DNA of 64,000 nt from Gonocerus acuteangulatus (lineage: Eukaryota; Arthropoda; Insecta; Hemiptera; Coreidae): the NCBI GenBank assembly GCA_946811695.1, contig OX328127.1:50481774-50545773 (forward strand), in the 5' to 3' direction. This document shows, in pieces, positions 12,100 through 25,580 of the stretch; position 1 is the stretch's first letter, and each line of letters begins with the position of its first letter. The translations under genes and the position numbers were made by a program. Under the pieces are notes generated by a model. That model made no database searches. It was not told the DNA's origin and saw only the letters and a program-made list of their open reading frames with translations.

Positions 12100-12745
12100 G
12101 CATCCTAGGAAAATCAGTATGGATCAGGAGGTAGATGAATTATCTGCCTTCGGTGGGATATTCATGTCTCTATAGGACACTATGGTAACGAAACATTAAG
12201 CTGCGTTCAAATGAGTTCGTATAATCCATAGTTGTGAAGGTAATGTAGTATGGAGTCAGTGTGTTGGCTATTTTGACTTAACAACTCGCATAAGTTGTAG
12301 GGTAAGTTCAGATCACGTCGTCTCATGCATTCTGTGAGTAAGTGTTTTATCGTAAGAGTAGTGTTACATATTTCACATTGCGGCTGTTCTTGTCTCGTCA
12401 TTAAGTAACTGTGAGTAAGTCGAGAATGACCAATCCTTAAGCGGGTCAAAACCACGTTTTCTCTTCGGCTTACACAGGAACTGGATGGCCATTCTTTTAC
12501 TGTATGTTTGCTAGAACGGAGTTTATTTTCTGTTAGTTGTGTCCACGAATTTTGCCAGGATAATGTTATAATGTCTCTTGTTCTGTTTGTCCAGTCTTGG
12601 TGGGTTAGTCTTGTTATTTCTTCGTTTGTTTGTTCAGTAGCTGTTTTTGCATGAGAGTCAGCCAACGAACTTCTGCCTAAGTCTTGGTGACCTGGTAGCC
12701 AGTGGATGGTAACGTGTCTGTTTAGTGTGTGAGCCTGAAATAATA
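12100..12745 (-). pseudogene. 5'-truncated LINE: end of RNase H and C-terminal zinc region of ORF2
   Basis: A 152-codon frame runs from 12665 to 12207, and the same frame continues upstream to about 12740 with IHWLPGHQDLGRSSLADSHA, the last part of a retrotransposon RNase H domain (WLPGHQ and the LADSHAK helix). It continues through RLRIGHSRLTHSYL to a C..C....H....C zinc-binding region (CEICNTTLTIKHLLTEC), the usual ORF2 ending in I-, R1- and related clades. The catalytic RT is absent, so the copy is a dead 3' fragment. The bases 12046-12200 look like its 3' UTR. No target duplication was found. Confidence 0.8.
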
Positions 12746-13146
12746 TTAGTTGTAATAGTTAAGAATTATTAGTTAAGGCGTTGGCCTCTTGGCCTATCAG
12801 ACTATTAACGTACTTTCTCTCTTAAGAAGTATATACCAATTGTTACTTCTGGTACAAATGAGCAAACATCTATGACATCCATGACATCTATGTTTCAAAT
12901 GAGCAAATAATTAGTTTTCTATTTAGTATACTAAGCATAAAATATTACTTCCTTCTTGAAGGGAAAATGTTGGAAGTCATAAGTACTGCATCTCATAAAT
13001 CATAGTCTGAAAGTCAAAACATTGGCAATCGGGGATAATGACTTGAAGCAGCAAGAAGAATAGCAACCACACATCCTTAGTATTCTAGATACGATTGTGG
13101 ATACCGTTGCACTGGCCGGAAATATTCTCGGTCAGTGCAATCTTCA
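12746..13146. other. Non-coding stretch
   Basis: No gene or clear repeat was seen. Confidence 0.4.
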
Positions 13147-13205
13147 AAGGATAAAAAATGCGGCTCGCAGGAATTGCGTTCCATAACTTTGTTATCCCTA
13201 GTGTC
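13147..13205 (-). repeat. Copy of the family R right-end module
   Basis: On the - strand it reads CACTAGGGATAAC..TTATGGAACGC..ATTCCTGCGAG, the same module that lies at the right ends of the R copies at 7876-7930 and 39829-39888. Confidence 0.55.
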
Positions 13206-13585
13206 ATTTCTAAAGTTTTGTAATGATTTAGTTAATATTTTGTGAACAATTTAAACACCTGCTCCAATGAGGCCTTTTATTCTCAAAATTCACTTCTGTT
13301 CTATTCACGTATTTTTTAGGGGTATTTTATTTATTTATTTTTGTACACAATAAAAACAACCTTGCTCCGCTCACAGCACTACAAGACATAAATAATCCAA
13401 TGATGCCATGAATTGCAAAAAAGAAAAACATATTTGTGTACTAAATACGATCAAAATCGGGCTATTTTTGTGATATTCGGAGTTAAGTGTTTTGAGCGGT
13501 TCTTTGTGTTTGTTTCCTTCGTTTTTTTTATATATTATTGTTATTTACAATTATTCATGTAATTACGTTGTTTTTATAATAACTT

Positions 13586-13790
13586 GGGAGGCCCGGTGGC
13601 CGTGAGTGTTAAGGCGTGAGCACTTAACACTCCGTGGTTTCGATTCCTACTATGGGGTGGTGGCTTTTCTTTAGAAAAAAGAAAAGGCATCAGCTCTATC
13701 CTCGCTAGAAAAGGGTGGTAACCTATAGATAACCCGTCCCAAAGTTCTATTTAATAATAATGGACGTTAAAATTTAAATAAATAAATATA
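13586..13790 (+). mobile_element. SINE family B copy
   Basis: It starts GGGAGGCCCGGTGGCCGTGA, has a B-box-like GGTTTCGATTCCTAC and the family body GGTGGTGGCTTTTC and GGTGGTAACCTATAG, and ends TAATGGACGTTAAAATTT before an AAAT-rich tail. It matches 57281-57490 along its length. Confidence 0.75.
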
Positions 13791-14232
13791 TAATTACTCT
13801 TAACAATAAAATGAATTTATCAGTAAAACAAGACAAGTAAAATGAGAAAGAACTTTGTATTTTTGTTTGTCTTAAGTACTGTATTCCCCAAACCACTCGC
13901 AGCGGCTGATTTCGACTCCCCGCTACTATGTATACGAACTAGTTCATATTCTCACGCGATCTGGCCTCGAGGTAACCTTCTAATACAACCCTAACAAAAC
14001 ATTTATTTAATTAATAATTTTAACAACTGGCCACAATTATTGCTTTACATTTATTTTTGGCTCTCAGCTTCACAAACACAGAGACCCTCAAACGTGTCTC
14101 GGCTGCGGAAAGTGAACAACAACGTCACGCCTTGCGATAACGCATTTCATGCTACTGCCTTGCGAATACAGGTTGACTAGTTGCAAGAAACTAAAAAATA
14201 AAAATACTAACTGTTTCTCTTCTAGACCTTCG

Positions 14233-14290
14233 AAATCACTCTAGAGATAATAAAGTTGTGGAAACGCGCTAAGATTACGCAGTTACTGCG
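14233..14290 (+). repeat. Copy of the family R right-end module
   Basis: It reads CTCTAGAGATAATAAAG then GTGGAAACGCGCTAAG and ACGCAGTTACTGCGAGTC. The part CGCAG-tta-CTGCG can form a short hairpin. The flanking DNA differs from the other copies. Confidence 0.55.
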
Positions 14291-14441
14291 AGTCAGACAT
14301 AATTTACTTCCTGACTACTGTCAGTTTCTTTTGGAGCCTAAAATCTCGCTTTTCTTCGAATTGTCAATGGTGGCAATATCAATAGAATATAATGGACGGA
14401 GAGCACGCTAAGAACGGGAAACTCGCTAGTCGGGTTGTACA

Positions 14442-14443
<2 letters not shown>

Positions 14444-14485
<42 letters not shown>
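14444..14485. repeat. Poly(T) tract
   Basis: About 42 T in a row. It could be a retroelement poly(A) tail on the - strand. No body was recognised next to it. Confidence 0.8.
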
Positions 14486-14491
<6 letters not shown>

Positions 14492-14724
14492 TGAAATATC
14501 CACCCTGTACAAACAAATTCAGTTCAGGCATGTAATTATTATTTTTTACTTTTTAACGTAAATGAAAATTTGTCTTGCATGGAGCTGTCAGTAAACCGGC
14601 TAGTACACGTTGCGTGGGACGGTGTTTTGCTACTTGCGCAACATAACTTTCGAAACCGAGCCCAACCGATTTGCCAAACATAGCTATATTTTAACCATAC
14701 AAGTTTTCTCCTTGCTATCATTCA

Positions 14725-14799
<75 letters not shown>

Positions 14800-14901
14800 G
14801 AACCACCGTTATTTTCGTTCTCTATGAGTTCTAAAACGAACATTTTCTATTCTGCCTTTTAAATGGGGTTCCTCCCCATGGAGGGAGGGAGGAACCGCCC
14901 T
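14725..14901 (-). mobile_element. Family R repeat, left-end fragment with a long (TA)n
   Basis: On the - strand it reads GGCGGTTCCTCCCTCC..GGGGAGGAACC hairpin, then a CGAAAATAACGGTGGTTCAA block, then about 68 bases of (TA)n. The same order (hairpin, AATAACGGTGGTT, TA tract) is seen at 6277 and 30319. The rest of the element is missing. Confidence 0.65.
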
Positions 14902-14904
14902 AAA

Positions 14905-15525
14905 AACGTTACGGTCCCATAGTAAAAGATTGACATATAAGGAATTATTGTTAGTTTCACTTAAAACTCAAGCTCTGTTTTGTCACGCGCACCGCAGTGT
15001 TCACTTAAGCTGAGAAAAGCTATTTTCCCCACGGGACTAATATTCCATGAAATTAAAATGAGTTGTATGTAAGGTGCTGCTCTGTTTAAGGCTGTTCTTC
15101 CACGATATGTTTTGAATTTCAATGAATCCTTACAAAATAATAATATACTTAAGAAACACTTGTCTTTAAATACTACGAGGATTCGTGAAAATACTTCAGA
15201 TTAGATAAATCGTTTTTTTGTTATCAATTTATTTTCTTTCATTGCTTGCGATGTTAATCCTTATTTATTTATTTTATTTATCTTATTCAATCGATTTTTT
15301 AAACTTTCAGTTGTAGGCTCTATAATCCATATTTTTGCCCATTCAAATAATTACTTTAATTACTTATAATCCTCACACTTTTGAAAAGATAGAAATAGTA
15401 CGACTATATTGTTGAAATGAATACAGAAGAGTTAGCTATTGTTGAATACAACATCTGTTGTATTTTTTAACGCAAATATTTCTTTTTGCGCTATAAATAA
15501 ATAAATAAACTGTTGACTACATAGC
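14905..15525 (+). repeat. Dispersed repeat, copy 1 of 2 (partner at 29485-29915)
   Basis: Shared blocks include TACGGTCCCATAGTAAAAG, CTTACAAAATAATAATATAC, CTTCAGATTAGATAAATCG, CATTGCTTGCGATGTTAATC and CATCTGTTGTATTTT in the same order. This copy has an extra segment near 14965-15120 that the partner lacks. No protein frame or terminal structure identifies the family. Confidence 0.7.
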
Positions 15526-15972
15526 CACACAAAAAAACAAAAAAACTTCGGACCCAAAGAGCAGACCATATTTTCTAATATGTTTTTGGGGTAGCTGAAT
15601 CCGAATCCAAGGTCACAAAAAAAAAACTCTGCACTTTTTGTTAAGCCCCACCCTCAAAACTCATAATTTAGGATAGTTTACACTATAATATTTTCATTCA
15701 AGTTGTTAACCGAAATAAATGACTATTTCCTGCGTACTGCCTTTTAGTGCTTAAAAATACTAATTTCTCAACGAACTTCATTAGTCCATTTGGAGCGAAG
15801 TTACAGTCCTTTAAAAAGATGACTTTTTTTAAAAAAAATTCGCGTTTTTGCTTATATTTTTGCATTTAATATGTGTTCTAATGCATACAATCCCAGCCGC
15901 GGTTTTCCGCCGTAGATATTGTCCTTGGCGGCGTTATTATATGACAGGTAGCCGTTACACTCACATGCACGC

Positions 15973-17811
<1,839 letters not shown>

Positions 17812-17824
17812 TATATATACATAC

Positions 17825-17877
<53 letters not shown>

Positions 17878-17890
17878 TATACATATATAA

Positions 17891-18219
17891 TCAGTACCGT
17901 AACAGGACACGAGGGCCCTGAGGGGCAGATACTATAGAGGTACCTGATTCATGACCATACGGCACCCTAGGGAGATAGTTTGGTCAGTACTATGCTCCGG
18001 CCGCCTGATTTCCCCTTGGCCGCTTCGACTGCTAGAGACATTAGCACCAAAGGTACCCATTATTAAATTATTTAAAGGCTGGGTCGGCCTAGGGACGGTC
18101 AGGGAGGTCGAATTCAACCCATGAACGAAGACACTAGAAGAAAAAATCTTTATTGCTTCCTCGGGATTTGAACTCAGGCCTCCAGCTTATTAGTCCAGTG
18201 CTCTACCACTGACAACAAG
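17891..18219 (-). mobile_element. SINE family A copy
   Basis: It matches the reverse complement of 8418-8761 almost end to end: TCAGT..AACAGG..CACGAG at the 3' end, GGCCTAGGGACGGTCAGGGA in the body, GGATTTGAACTCAGG as the B box and CAGTGCTCTACCACTGA as the A-box region. The extreme 5' end is altered (ACAAGG for CTAACC). Confidence 0.82.
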
Positions 18220-18335
18220 GTCATACAAAGGTAATAAAGGAGCCTAAATACACATATATATTCTTTTTTATCCTACGAAGCATGGGGTCATTAAAGCAGT
18301 CTTCCTTTATTACACCACTTTATTTATTGGGCCCG

Positions 18336-18371
18336 ACATGTTTCGTGCATCTTTTCTTCGCACCTCTTCAG
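18336..18371 (-). other. CTGAAGAG - hairpin - GAAACATGT motif, copy 1
   Basis: On the - strand it reads CTGAAGAGGTGC, eight or nine loop bases, then GCACGAAACATGTCGGGC. The same boundary elements enclose a different but paired stem at 47264-47294. The layout resembles a hammerhead ribozyme core (CUGANGA - stem II - GAA), with one extra G. It is probably part of a retroelement terminus. Catalysis is unproven. Confidence 0.4.
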
Positions 18372-18422
18372 GGTCACTTCTTGCAAGGAAGTCCTCCCGT
18401 TACCAAGTACTCCCTCTGGAGT

Positions 18423-18460
18423 CCGGCTTAATACTTAAGACTTAATAAGTATTAAGCCGG
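18423..18460. repeat. Perfect 14-bp inverted repeat
   Basis: The arms are CCGGCTTAATACTT and its exact inverse, separated by ten bases. The palindrome lies about 50 bases from the hairpin motif at 18336-18371 and may belong to the same dispersed element. Confidence 0.75.
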
Positions 18461-18906
18461 GGGATATTTTTCTGTACATCCAACATGTCAGTTTTTGTCA
18501 TAGGATGTGCGTCTTGAGTCTATATATTCGTTCGTGTCAGAATGGAAAAAAAAACAAAAAATTTATTTTATATTTGAACAATATCCAATTGGGGCTTGAA
18601 ACGAAGGTACCTTTATGCCAATAACTTTCAACACTAAATCATTCATTATAATATAATAAGAAGGAAACGTCCCTTCAGTTAGGCCCCGGTAGAGGCTGGC
18701 CTTGGTAGTGTCCATTTCACATTCGCTCCTTTGCAATTCTCTGTTTTTCGCAATCGCTAAGCTCCCTTAGCCTGTAGCAACACCTAGGCCAAAGCTCTGC
18801 AGGGAGCCTCCTTGGACTAGCTGTACATCATTATCGCCGTTTGTTATTAAGGTAATGATTCAGTCAGCTGACAGTACTACGACAGTCTGAATTTGTCATA
18901 GATATT

Positions 18907-18972
18907 AAAAAGCCTGACTCGCAGGAACTGCGTCATCTTGGCGCGTTCCATAACTTATCCCTGGTTTCATTT
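18907..18972 (-). repeat. Copy of the family R right-end module
   Basis: On the - strand it reads CCAGGGATAAGTTATGG, GAACGCGCCAAGATGACGCA and GTTCCTGCGAGTC. It is the cleanest isolated copy of the module seen at 7876, 13147, 14233, 39829 and 50489. Confidence 0.6.
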
Positions 18973-19283
18973 TGAAAGCTCGGAATGGGAATACTTATTA
19001 TTTTGGGAAAACCTTAACAGGTACTCTCATTAAATCCCGAATAAAAGTGAAATTTCGGCGCCATTATGTCCGGAAATTTTACTCACTTTGCCTCTTTGAC
19101 TGATGCTCAGCGCTCTTATTCTTGATGAGCGCCTTCAAGGCACACACAACATCTGTATTGTTTGTAATGTCACCTCAATTCGTCTCATTCTCTCAAGTGG
19201 TATTAAAAGAACTCATCTACCACAACCGTTGCCCTCCGCTATACCGTAGCCATAGCTTAGTTCATCGCGGTATTAGATCGGCA

Positions 19284-19523
19284 CATGGACGTATTTTTGG
19301 GGGGCTGCAGCCCCCCCCTCGAAATTTTGACTTCATCAGTAAAATGTGTCATAAACACCTTAAAAATAAATTAAATGAGACCACATAGTACATAAAACAT
19401 ATTTTATTTTAGGTGTAATAGCGTTTTAGTTATCTAAAACTGTTCTTTAGTTCTAGATTGTTAGTATTCCATCCCCCGGAAATGGTCCCAGCCCCCCGAA
19501 ATTATTTCCTATATACGCCCATG
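19284..19523. mobile_element. hAT-type MITE, copy 2
   Basis: The left end CATGGACGTAT is mutated from CATGGGCGTAT and the right end is TATATACGCCCATG. A GGGGGCTGCAGCCCCC palindrome follows the left end, as in copies 3 to 5. The flanks GATCGGCA and GATCAGCA match at seven of eight positions, a probable 8-bp target duplication. Confidence 0.82.
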
Positions 19524-20079
19524 GATCAGCATTTGACTTATAATGCGTTTTGTTTATCCAGCGAGAACGTTTCTTAGGATCTTAAAAGAATATTTCAGTT
19601 TTCTTTCAAGGTTCATCTTTTGAACAATATTTCTGCATTTTGTAGTCTATATATAAAGCGGTGCTCTACCAAGAGTATTTTATCTTTTTTTTATATTTAT
19701 CTTATTAGCAATAATGATCTTAACGTATGAAGTTTTATTATAGTTGATGGTATAACTTAAAAATATTTGAGTAGTTCTCATGACTTTAGAAAATATTATT
19801 GTCTAAAACTCTCAGTATTCAATATTATCTTCTGTTATCAACTTTTATCGGCACAGTGATACTAAATGGCCTCATATCTCTGCTTCAAGCACCTTTCCTA
19901 TTGTCAAGATGATTAAATGGAAAGTTTATAGTCTAGCAAACCATTCTTCGATCAAATTGCAACTTGATAAATAAAAATAATGTAAAGGAATCCTGTTCTC
20001 ATTAGAATTCTAATGAATTTAAAAAAAAACAAACAAAAAAAAAACAAAAAAAAAAACATGTCATTGTTAATATGAAAAT
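19524..20079. other. Non-coding stretch
   Basis: No gene was seen. An A-rich run interrupted by C lies at 20019-20058, just before the LINE insertion. Confidence 0.4.
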
Positions 20080-20096
20080 GAAATCATAAAACCTAC

Positions 20097-22178
20097 CTAA
20101 ACATAATGGACAAAACTACATACCTATAAGTATCATTCCAGTCGGAGGCAAAGTTCTAGAAAAAATTATCAACTCCAGACTTTCTTTTCACCTTATTAAG
20201 CATGCACCATTGCACCCTAATCAATATGGGTTCACGCCTCAAACAAGTACTGTAGATGCTCTCCATAAAATTGTGAATTTATTAAGATTGCAGTTGCAAG
20301 AAAAGAAACATATTGTGGTAATTTCGTTGGACATCAAAGGAGCATTTGACCATGCTTGGTGGCCATCGATATTCGAATCACTACACAAACACCAATGCCC
20401 CCAAAATATTTACAGATTACTAACAGACTATCTCCATAATAGACATGTATACATGACACTACAAAAAAACGACTGTACATACATCACAGAACAGAGGTAC
20501 TCCACAAGGTTCAGCTTGTTCACCTCTACTATGGAACCTAATTATGGACAGTTTACTTACAACAGAAACCCTTGAAGGGACAGAGATTATAGTATTTGCT
20601 GACGACATTGTACTTACAGTAGTTGGGACAAACTTAACTGAAATAGAAGAACGTGCAAACTTAACTTTAGACACAATTAATGATTGGACGAACAGAAACA
20701 AACTTACATTTAACTTGGAGAAATCGACATACACACTATTTACAAGAAGACGAAATATACCTAAATTAGACATTACTCTAAATGGACAAACTATTCAAGA
20801 AAAAAATGTTATTAAGTACTTAGGACTTTATATTGACATCAAGTTGAAATGGAACTATCACATTACTAACTTACAAACACGACTATTTTCAATAATAAAT
20901 GGACTATCGATGGCCGCCAGTCACTTGGGGTCTTAATTCTGACGCATTAGCCACAATCTACAAAGGGGCGATTGTCCCCATGTTGACGTACGGGATTGAA
21001 ATATGGGGCCATGCTTTAAGTGTGAAAAGAAATGTGAAAAAACTAGAACGAGTACAGCAATTAGCTGCGATTAAAATATCCAGGGGATATCGTACATTAT
21101 CTTATGAAGCATCATGTGTTTTAGCTAACACATTGCCAATTCACATCAAAGCTGAGGAAATGATAAGGCTACATAGGTTATTGAAATTGAAAGAAATTCC
21201 AGAAGACTTTACTTATCAGAATATCACACCACAAGACATAGAACAAGACATACGGTTCACGAACTGGTTACACCCTTAAGACAACATTGTACCGACTGAC
21301 GATGTAGAAACAACATGGACTTATCACATTTACACGGACGGAAGTAAAAGCAATGACTGTGTTGGATCTGCATACATAATACTAAAAGACGACATAACTA
21401 TTCACAGCGGACAATACAGACTATCACCACTATGTACGAACAACCAGGCAGAAAACCTTGCAATCATAAAAGCAGTAGAAACACTCTATTCTATATGTCA
21501 CGACGGATACACATGTATAATATACACTGACAGCAAGACAAACAGCACGAATATACAACAGCCAAAATCATAACGAACAGACTGAAAACATTAGAACACT
21601 ACTTATCATGTGTAAACAGAAAAATGTGCCAGTTACAATCACCTGGATTAAAGGACATTCAGGACAATTAGGGAACGAGACAGTTGACTTACTCGCAAAA
21701 TCAGCTTCAAAGGACACGACATTACCTATATCTTACTCTAAACTTACATCCGAGACTATAAAATCACGACTAAGAGACGAATCAATGCGAAAATGGGACG
21801 AAAGATGGACGACCACAACTAAAGGAAGACATTTACACAAATTCATACCTACAATATTCAAGAGACAAAAATTAACACTAAACAACTTTAAAGTAACACA
21901 ATTTATATCAGGACATGGACCGGCGAAAAGTTATTTATACAGATTTAAACTAATCAGAAATAACTCATGTAAATGCGACAATACAACTGAACAGACTTAC
22001 GACCACCCCTGTATGACTGTACATTACTGGACGGACCCAGGACAAAACTGATTAAGGACACTACATTACAGGACGGAACTTGGCCCATTGGCAAACCTGA
22101 CTTACTACTTACATATTTTAAGGAATTTGACGCATTTATTAAAAATTTGGACCTTGCAACATTCAATGAAATCATCTG
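20097..22178 (+). pseudogene. Frameshifted LINE ORF2 remnant (reverse transcriptase and RNase H)
   Basis: RT motifs occur in order but in several frames: SIIPVGGKVLEKIINSRL, then VISLDIKGAFDHAWW (first catalytic Asp), RGTPQGSACSPLLW, FADDIVLTVVG (catalytic Asp pair) and KYLGLYIDIKLKW. RNase H follows with YTDGSK, NQAE and YTDSK as the first three acidic residues and ITWIKGHSG near the end, then a C-terminal CKCDNTTEQT..H....C zinc region, ending at TAA 22176-22178. Breaks: frameshifts near 20485, 20930, about 21560 and about 22010, and an in-frame TAA at 21277-21279. The domain order RT, RNase H, zinc fits the I/R1/LOA group. It is not functional. Confidence 0.88.
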
Positions 22179-22376
22179 ATTGTACACATATGTATATATT
22201 TCTTTATTTGTTTTCTTTACTTGCTTTTTTCCTTTGTTTTTTTTTTGTTAGTTTTTCTTTTTTATTATTATTCAATATTGTGTTACATATTAAATTAAAA
22301 TGTCGTATACATATATGTACGTAATCAAAATACTTGCTGTATAAAAAAGGATGGCACTCGTACATTAAATAAACTC

Positions 22377-22403
22377 CCACGATGGAGGGTTACTCCAACG
22401 TGG
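22377..22403 (+). other. LINE 3'-terminal stem-loop
   Basis: CCACG pairs with CGTGG and GGAG with CTCC around a GGTTA loop, with small internal loops. The 1917-1943 copy pairs CCACATCG with CGATGTGG around a related loop. Compensatory changes in the stem suggest a structure kept for recognition by the reverse transcriptase. This role is inferred. Confidence 0.55.
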
Positions 22404-22424
22404 AAAACAGGAAATCATAAAACC

Positions 22425-24615
22425 CCTCTTATTTTACATTTGCTTTTCTACTACTTTCTAATGAGTGTTAGTTTAATACTTCACTTCAAATACTAACCCT
22501 GACAAAATTAAGACTGTGATTTTTTTATGTATATAGTTAACTCTTTATAAATATTTTGGGGAATATTATTTATTCTAACGATTACTTTGATTTTTTGCTC
22601 CTGCCAATTTTTAGCCAAAGATGACATTCTTTTTTAAATCGGCAGATAAATATATCTCGCAGTTTTAGTTGATTAAGAGTTTTTTTTTTCGGATTATGGG
22701 TAAAAAATAAAGAAAAAAAATTAGTTTTGGCTAAGTTGAGGTTGTCAATTTTTTTTAAAATACAAAGCCTATCGAAGTAGTCTTTAGTCTCATTTAATGA
22801 AGGAAATATATAGAAGAATACATTTTTTTTCTCTTTTACAGCGTTTCTTTAATTGTTTGAACCTTCGACCCGACAAGACGTATGAAGACAAGGAAAATGT
22901 CTACAATTTATTTTATGTATTTGGAAAATGTCCAAAATATAATATGCTCAGTCGTCCCCATCATAACGCCAAGCATATACCAAGCAGCATAATCCAAGTG
23001 GATTTTTTATTTTTACAATTATTATTGTTTAGTTCTTCTTTTTATATTCAACAACCAATTTTTTCTTCTAGTTGTATACCCTATGAAGAGGTAGAACATG
23101 CTTTAGCCCAAATCTTTAGTCTAATATCTTTAGAAGAGCCTTGACAATGACCCCAACTCCTCAGTATTACATCACAGACTATCGGCCTTCCACACAGACA
23201 CTCCTCCTCTTAGCTAACAGACCTTCCTCTTACACATACTTTATCATCTCTTATCCCTAACTCTTTGCCTCTCTTCTTTCATGCTCAACCGCACATTACT
23301 TACACTAAGCAGAAAAATAGATTTTAAATATTTTCTAGGAATTGTATATTCCCGATTTTAAATAAACTGAGATTAATGAACTTTAGCTTCTGTGTTTCTC
23401 GTTTATTTCTGTTGTCAAAAACTAAACAACCCCATTTCTGCGCCTATCGAATAAAATATACAAATTATTCTAAAATGCAACTTTCCAAAAATTAACAACC
23501 TTTCCCAGATCAGAACATTCAGACTCTACAGAAATCAAAAATTGCCGTTAGCTTTACTAGATATATAAAATGGAACCCAACATTCTTACTTGTATGCTAA
23601 CTCCGATTCTCATCCTGTAAATCCTTCCTTCTGTAATCTCCTCATAATAACTACTTAGTAACGCCGCGTACAGTATCTTATTAGGGTTGTGGGAAAGACC
23701 TTATCTCTTTTCACAGAGGTAATTATACATTAGAAGGACTGCTATAGAACCTATGCTCGGCTAGGATGGAATTGTTCAATGAATAAACATTTAGTCTGTG
23801 TATATACATTTATTTTAACGGTAATTTTCGGATAGGAATTTGTAAGAATATTATCTATAAATTGAAGTATCTTGGAAACCGTTAGAGATGCCGTAAATTG
23901 CAATGGACCAATGTTGTAGTTCTCATCGTGAACTTTCATTTGCGTAATTTATTAATCCCAAAAAATCTCAGAAGACGTTGCTGAAACGGTTCACTTGGAA
24001 ACAATTTCTAATTATCCTATATTAATATTATTATTACTAATATCAACTGTTAGGGTGACCATTATTATTAGACGGATATTTAAGAAAAAAGGTTTGTCCA
24101 AATCCTCCAACATATAATCTATTTTGAAAGTCCACATATGTACCTATAACTTAGGATTACTCATGAGCAGTTTATTTGATCATTCTGCAATTTTAAGCCC
24201 AATAACATTCTATAGCTGGACAAATTTAGATTTATTTTATGACGATCGTGTTGTATGAATCTTATCAACTATGAATACATAAATTGTATAAATTCTTAAA
24301 TAATAAATTATAAAGCTGAAATACATGTTTGTGATGCTTCATATACACATTGTTTATAGAATTACAATATTAGTTGAACCATGGAGGTATTTTAGGAAGT
24401 GTTTTGTAAGGAAGTAAGTTCTTACAAGGCCGATTAGAGCTAGGAAAAACTCCTATTAGGCAACTATTAGGAAGTCTATTAAATGTTACAGTAGTGCCGT
24501 TTTTTATCATCTACCTGTCAAGATGTTCTGGTTGTTCCTTTCCTGTTCCAGACAGTCTTTCGATATGGAACTATCGGAAATAGTAAAATGAAGAACTGAA
24601 CTGTGTTTTTAAATG
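22425..24615. other. Non-coding stretch
   Basis: AT-rich DNA. The 115-codon open frame at 22797-23144 has no domain I recognise and its composition matches the surroundings. No gene is supported. Confidence 0.4.
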
Positions 24616-24616
24616 A

Positions 24617-24775
24617 CACGTACTTCATTTAATAACGGTTGTTAATGACAACTTAATGTAATAATGGCTGTAAATCTAATAAGATACTTAATGCAATAAT
24701 GGTTGTAAATTGAATAACTTACTTAATGTAATAATAGTTGTAAAAGATACGTACTTAGCGTAATAAATGATTGTC
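24617..24775. repeat. Short tandem repeat, about four units of roughly 40-50 bp
   Basis: The core ACTTAATGTAATAATGG.TGTAAA returns at about 24651, 24690 and 24730, with a more diverged first unit (TTAATAACGGTTGTTAATGA). The units differ in length and at several positions. Confidence 0.6.
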
Positions 24776-24828
24776 TTAAGAATACTTTTCACAGACATAG
24801 CTTATAGTATAATATCCAACACTCATGT

Positions 24829-25013
24829 TTTAGTGGCGCGGTTCCTCCCTCCCTCCATAGGGAGGAACCGCCACTTATGAGGTTGACCTCATGACAAAAT
24901 CCGGAAGTGCCGACTAGATTATTCCACGTTTCCGAACCCATAGATCACGAAAATAACGACAGTTCAAATTTGAATGAATGATATACATATATACTTATAT
25001 TTGCATTTAAGTA

Positions 25014-25083
<70 letters not shown>

Positions 25084-25580
25084 AAAAAATTGATTTTTAT
25101 GAAATTCGGTACAAAAATCTTTCGTCTAATATAAAAGGTCAAGTTCGTTACCCAGTAGAATCTGTCCACCGGAACATAGTTTTTGGAGCGACATTCGCTT
25201 AAAAAAAAAGTAACGCTTACGTTTTCGAGTTAATGACCTTGCAGGTAACGTCGAGTAATGAATAAAACCTTTTTCAAGGTGATATTTGTAACCTATTTCG
25301 AGAAAAGTAAATAAAAACTAATTTTTTGTTTGGGTACTTAGAATCCTTGAATCCAATCAAATATTTTTTACATGTTTGAAATTCATCTAAACTAGGATAT
25401 TTTAGTTTTGGTTATATTTGGGAAGTATCCGGAAAAAAATGTAATAATAGGCGTAAAAGGTTTTGGGAATTTCGTATATTTTCTTAAATATCTCCAAAAC
25501 GCTTAGAAAATCATGGAAAGTGGAAGGTGACCATTCCGAACCTTACTGAATTCTCTACAAAAAAGGATCATAAACAATAA
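24829..25580 (+). mobile_element. Family R repeat, right-truncated copy
   Basis: The left hairpin is GGCGCGGTTCCTCCCTCC.. ..GGGAGGAACCGCC. Then come the CCGGAAGTGCCGACTAG block, a (TA)n tract at 25019-25081, GGTCAAGTTCGTTACCCAG and one unit of the TTGGGTACTTAGAATC block. The second tandem unit and the right end are missing. Confidence 0.65.

Larger units (their letters stand above)
20094..22410 (+). mobile_element. 5'-truncated LINE with 14-bp target duplication
   Basis: The direct repeat GAAATCATAAAACC at 20080-20093 and 22411-22424 brackets the insertion exactly. The insert starts inside the reverse-transcriptase domain, so the endonuclease and ORF1 are missing, which is typical of incomplete target-primed reverse transcription. 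The 3' UTR runs from 22179 and ends in a stem-loop at 22377-22403 and the short tail AAAACAG, with no poly(A). A scrap of the same 3' end lies at 1911-1950. Confidence 0.9.

Noticed and set aside
14725..14801. Open frames made of alternating Ile and Tyr (also at 540, 6440, 15900, 25040, 30460, 40780, 51920, 59400)
   Set aside because: They are translations of (TA)n microsatellites, not proteins.
22797..23144. 115-codon open frame as a gene
   Set aside because: There is no recognisable domain, composition equals the flanks, and no splice or promoter context supports it.
24617..24775. CRISPR-like array
   Set aside because: The units are imperfect, adjoin without distinct spacers and lie in eukaryotic DNA. 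It is an ordinary tandem repeat.
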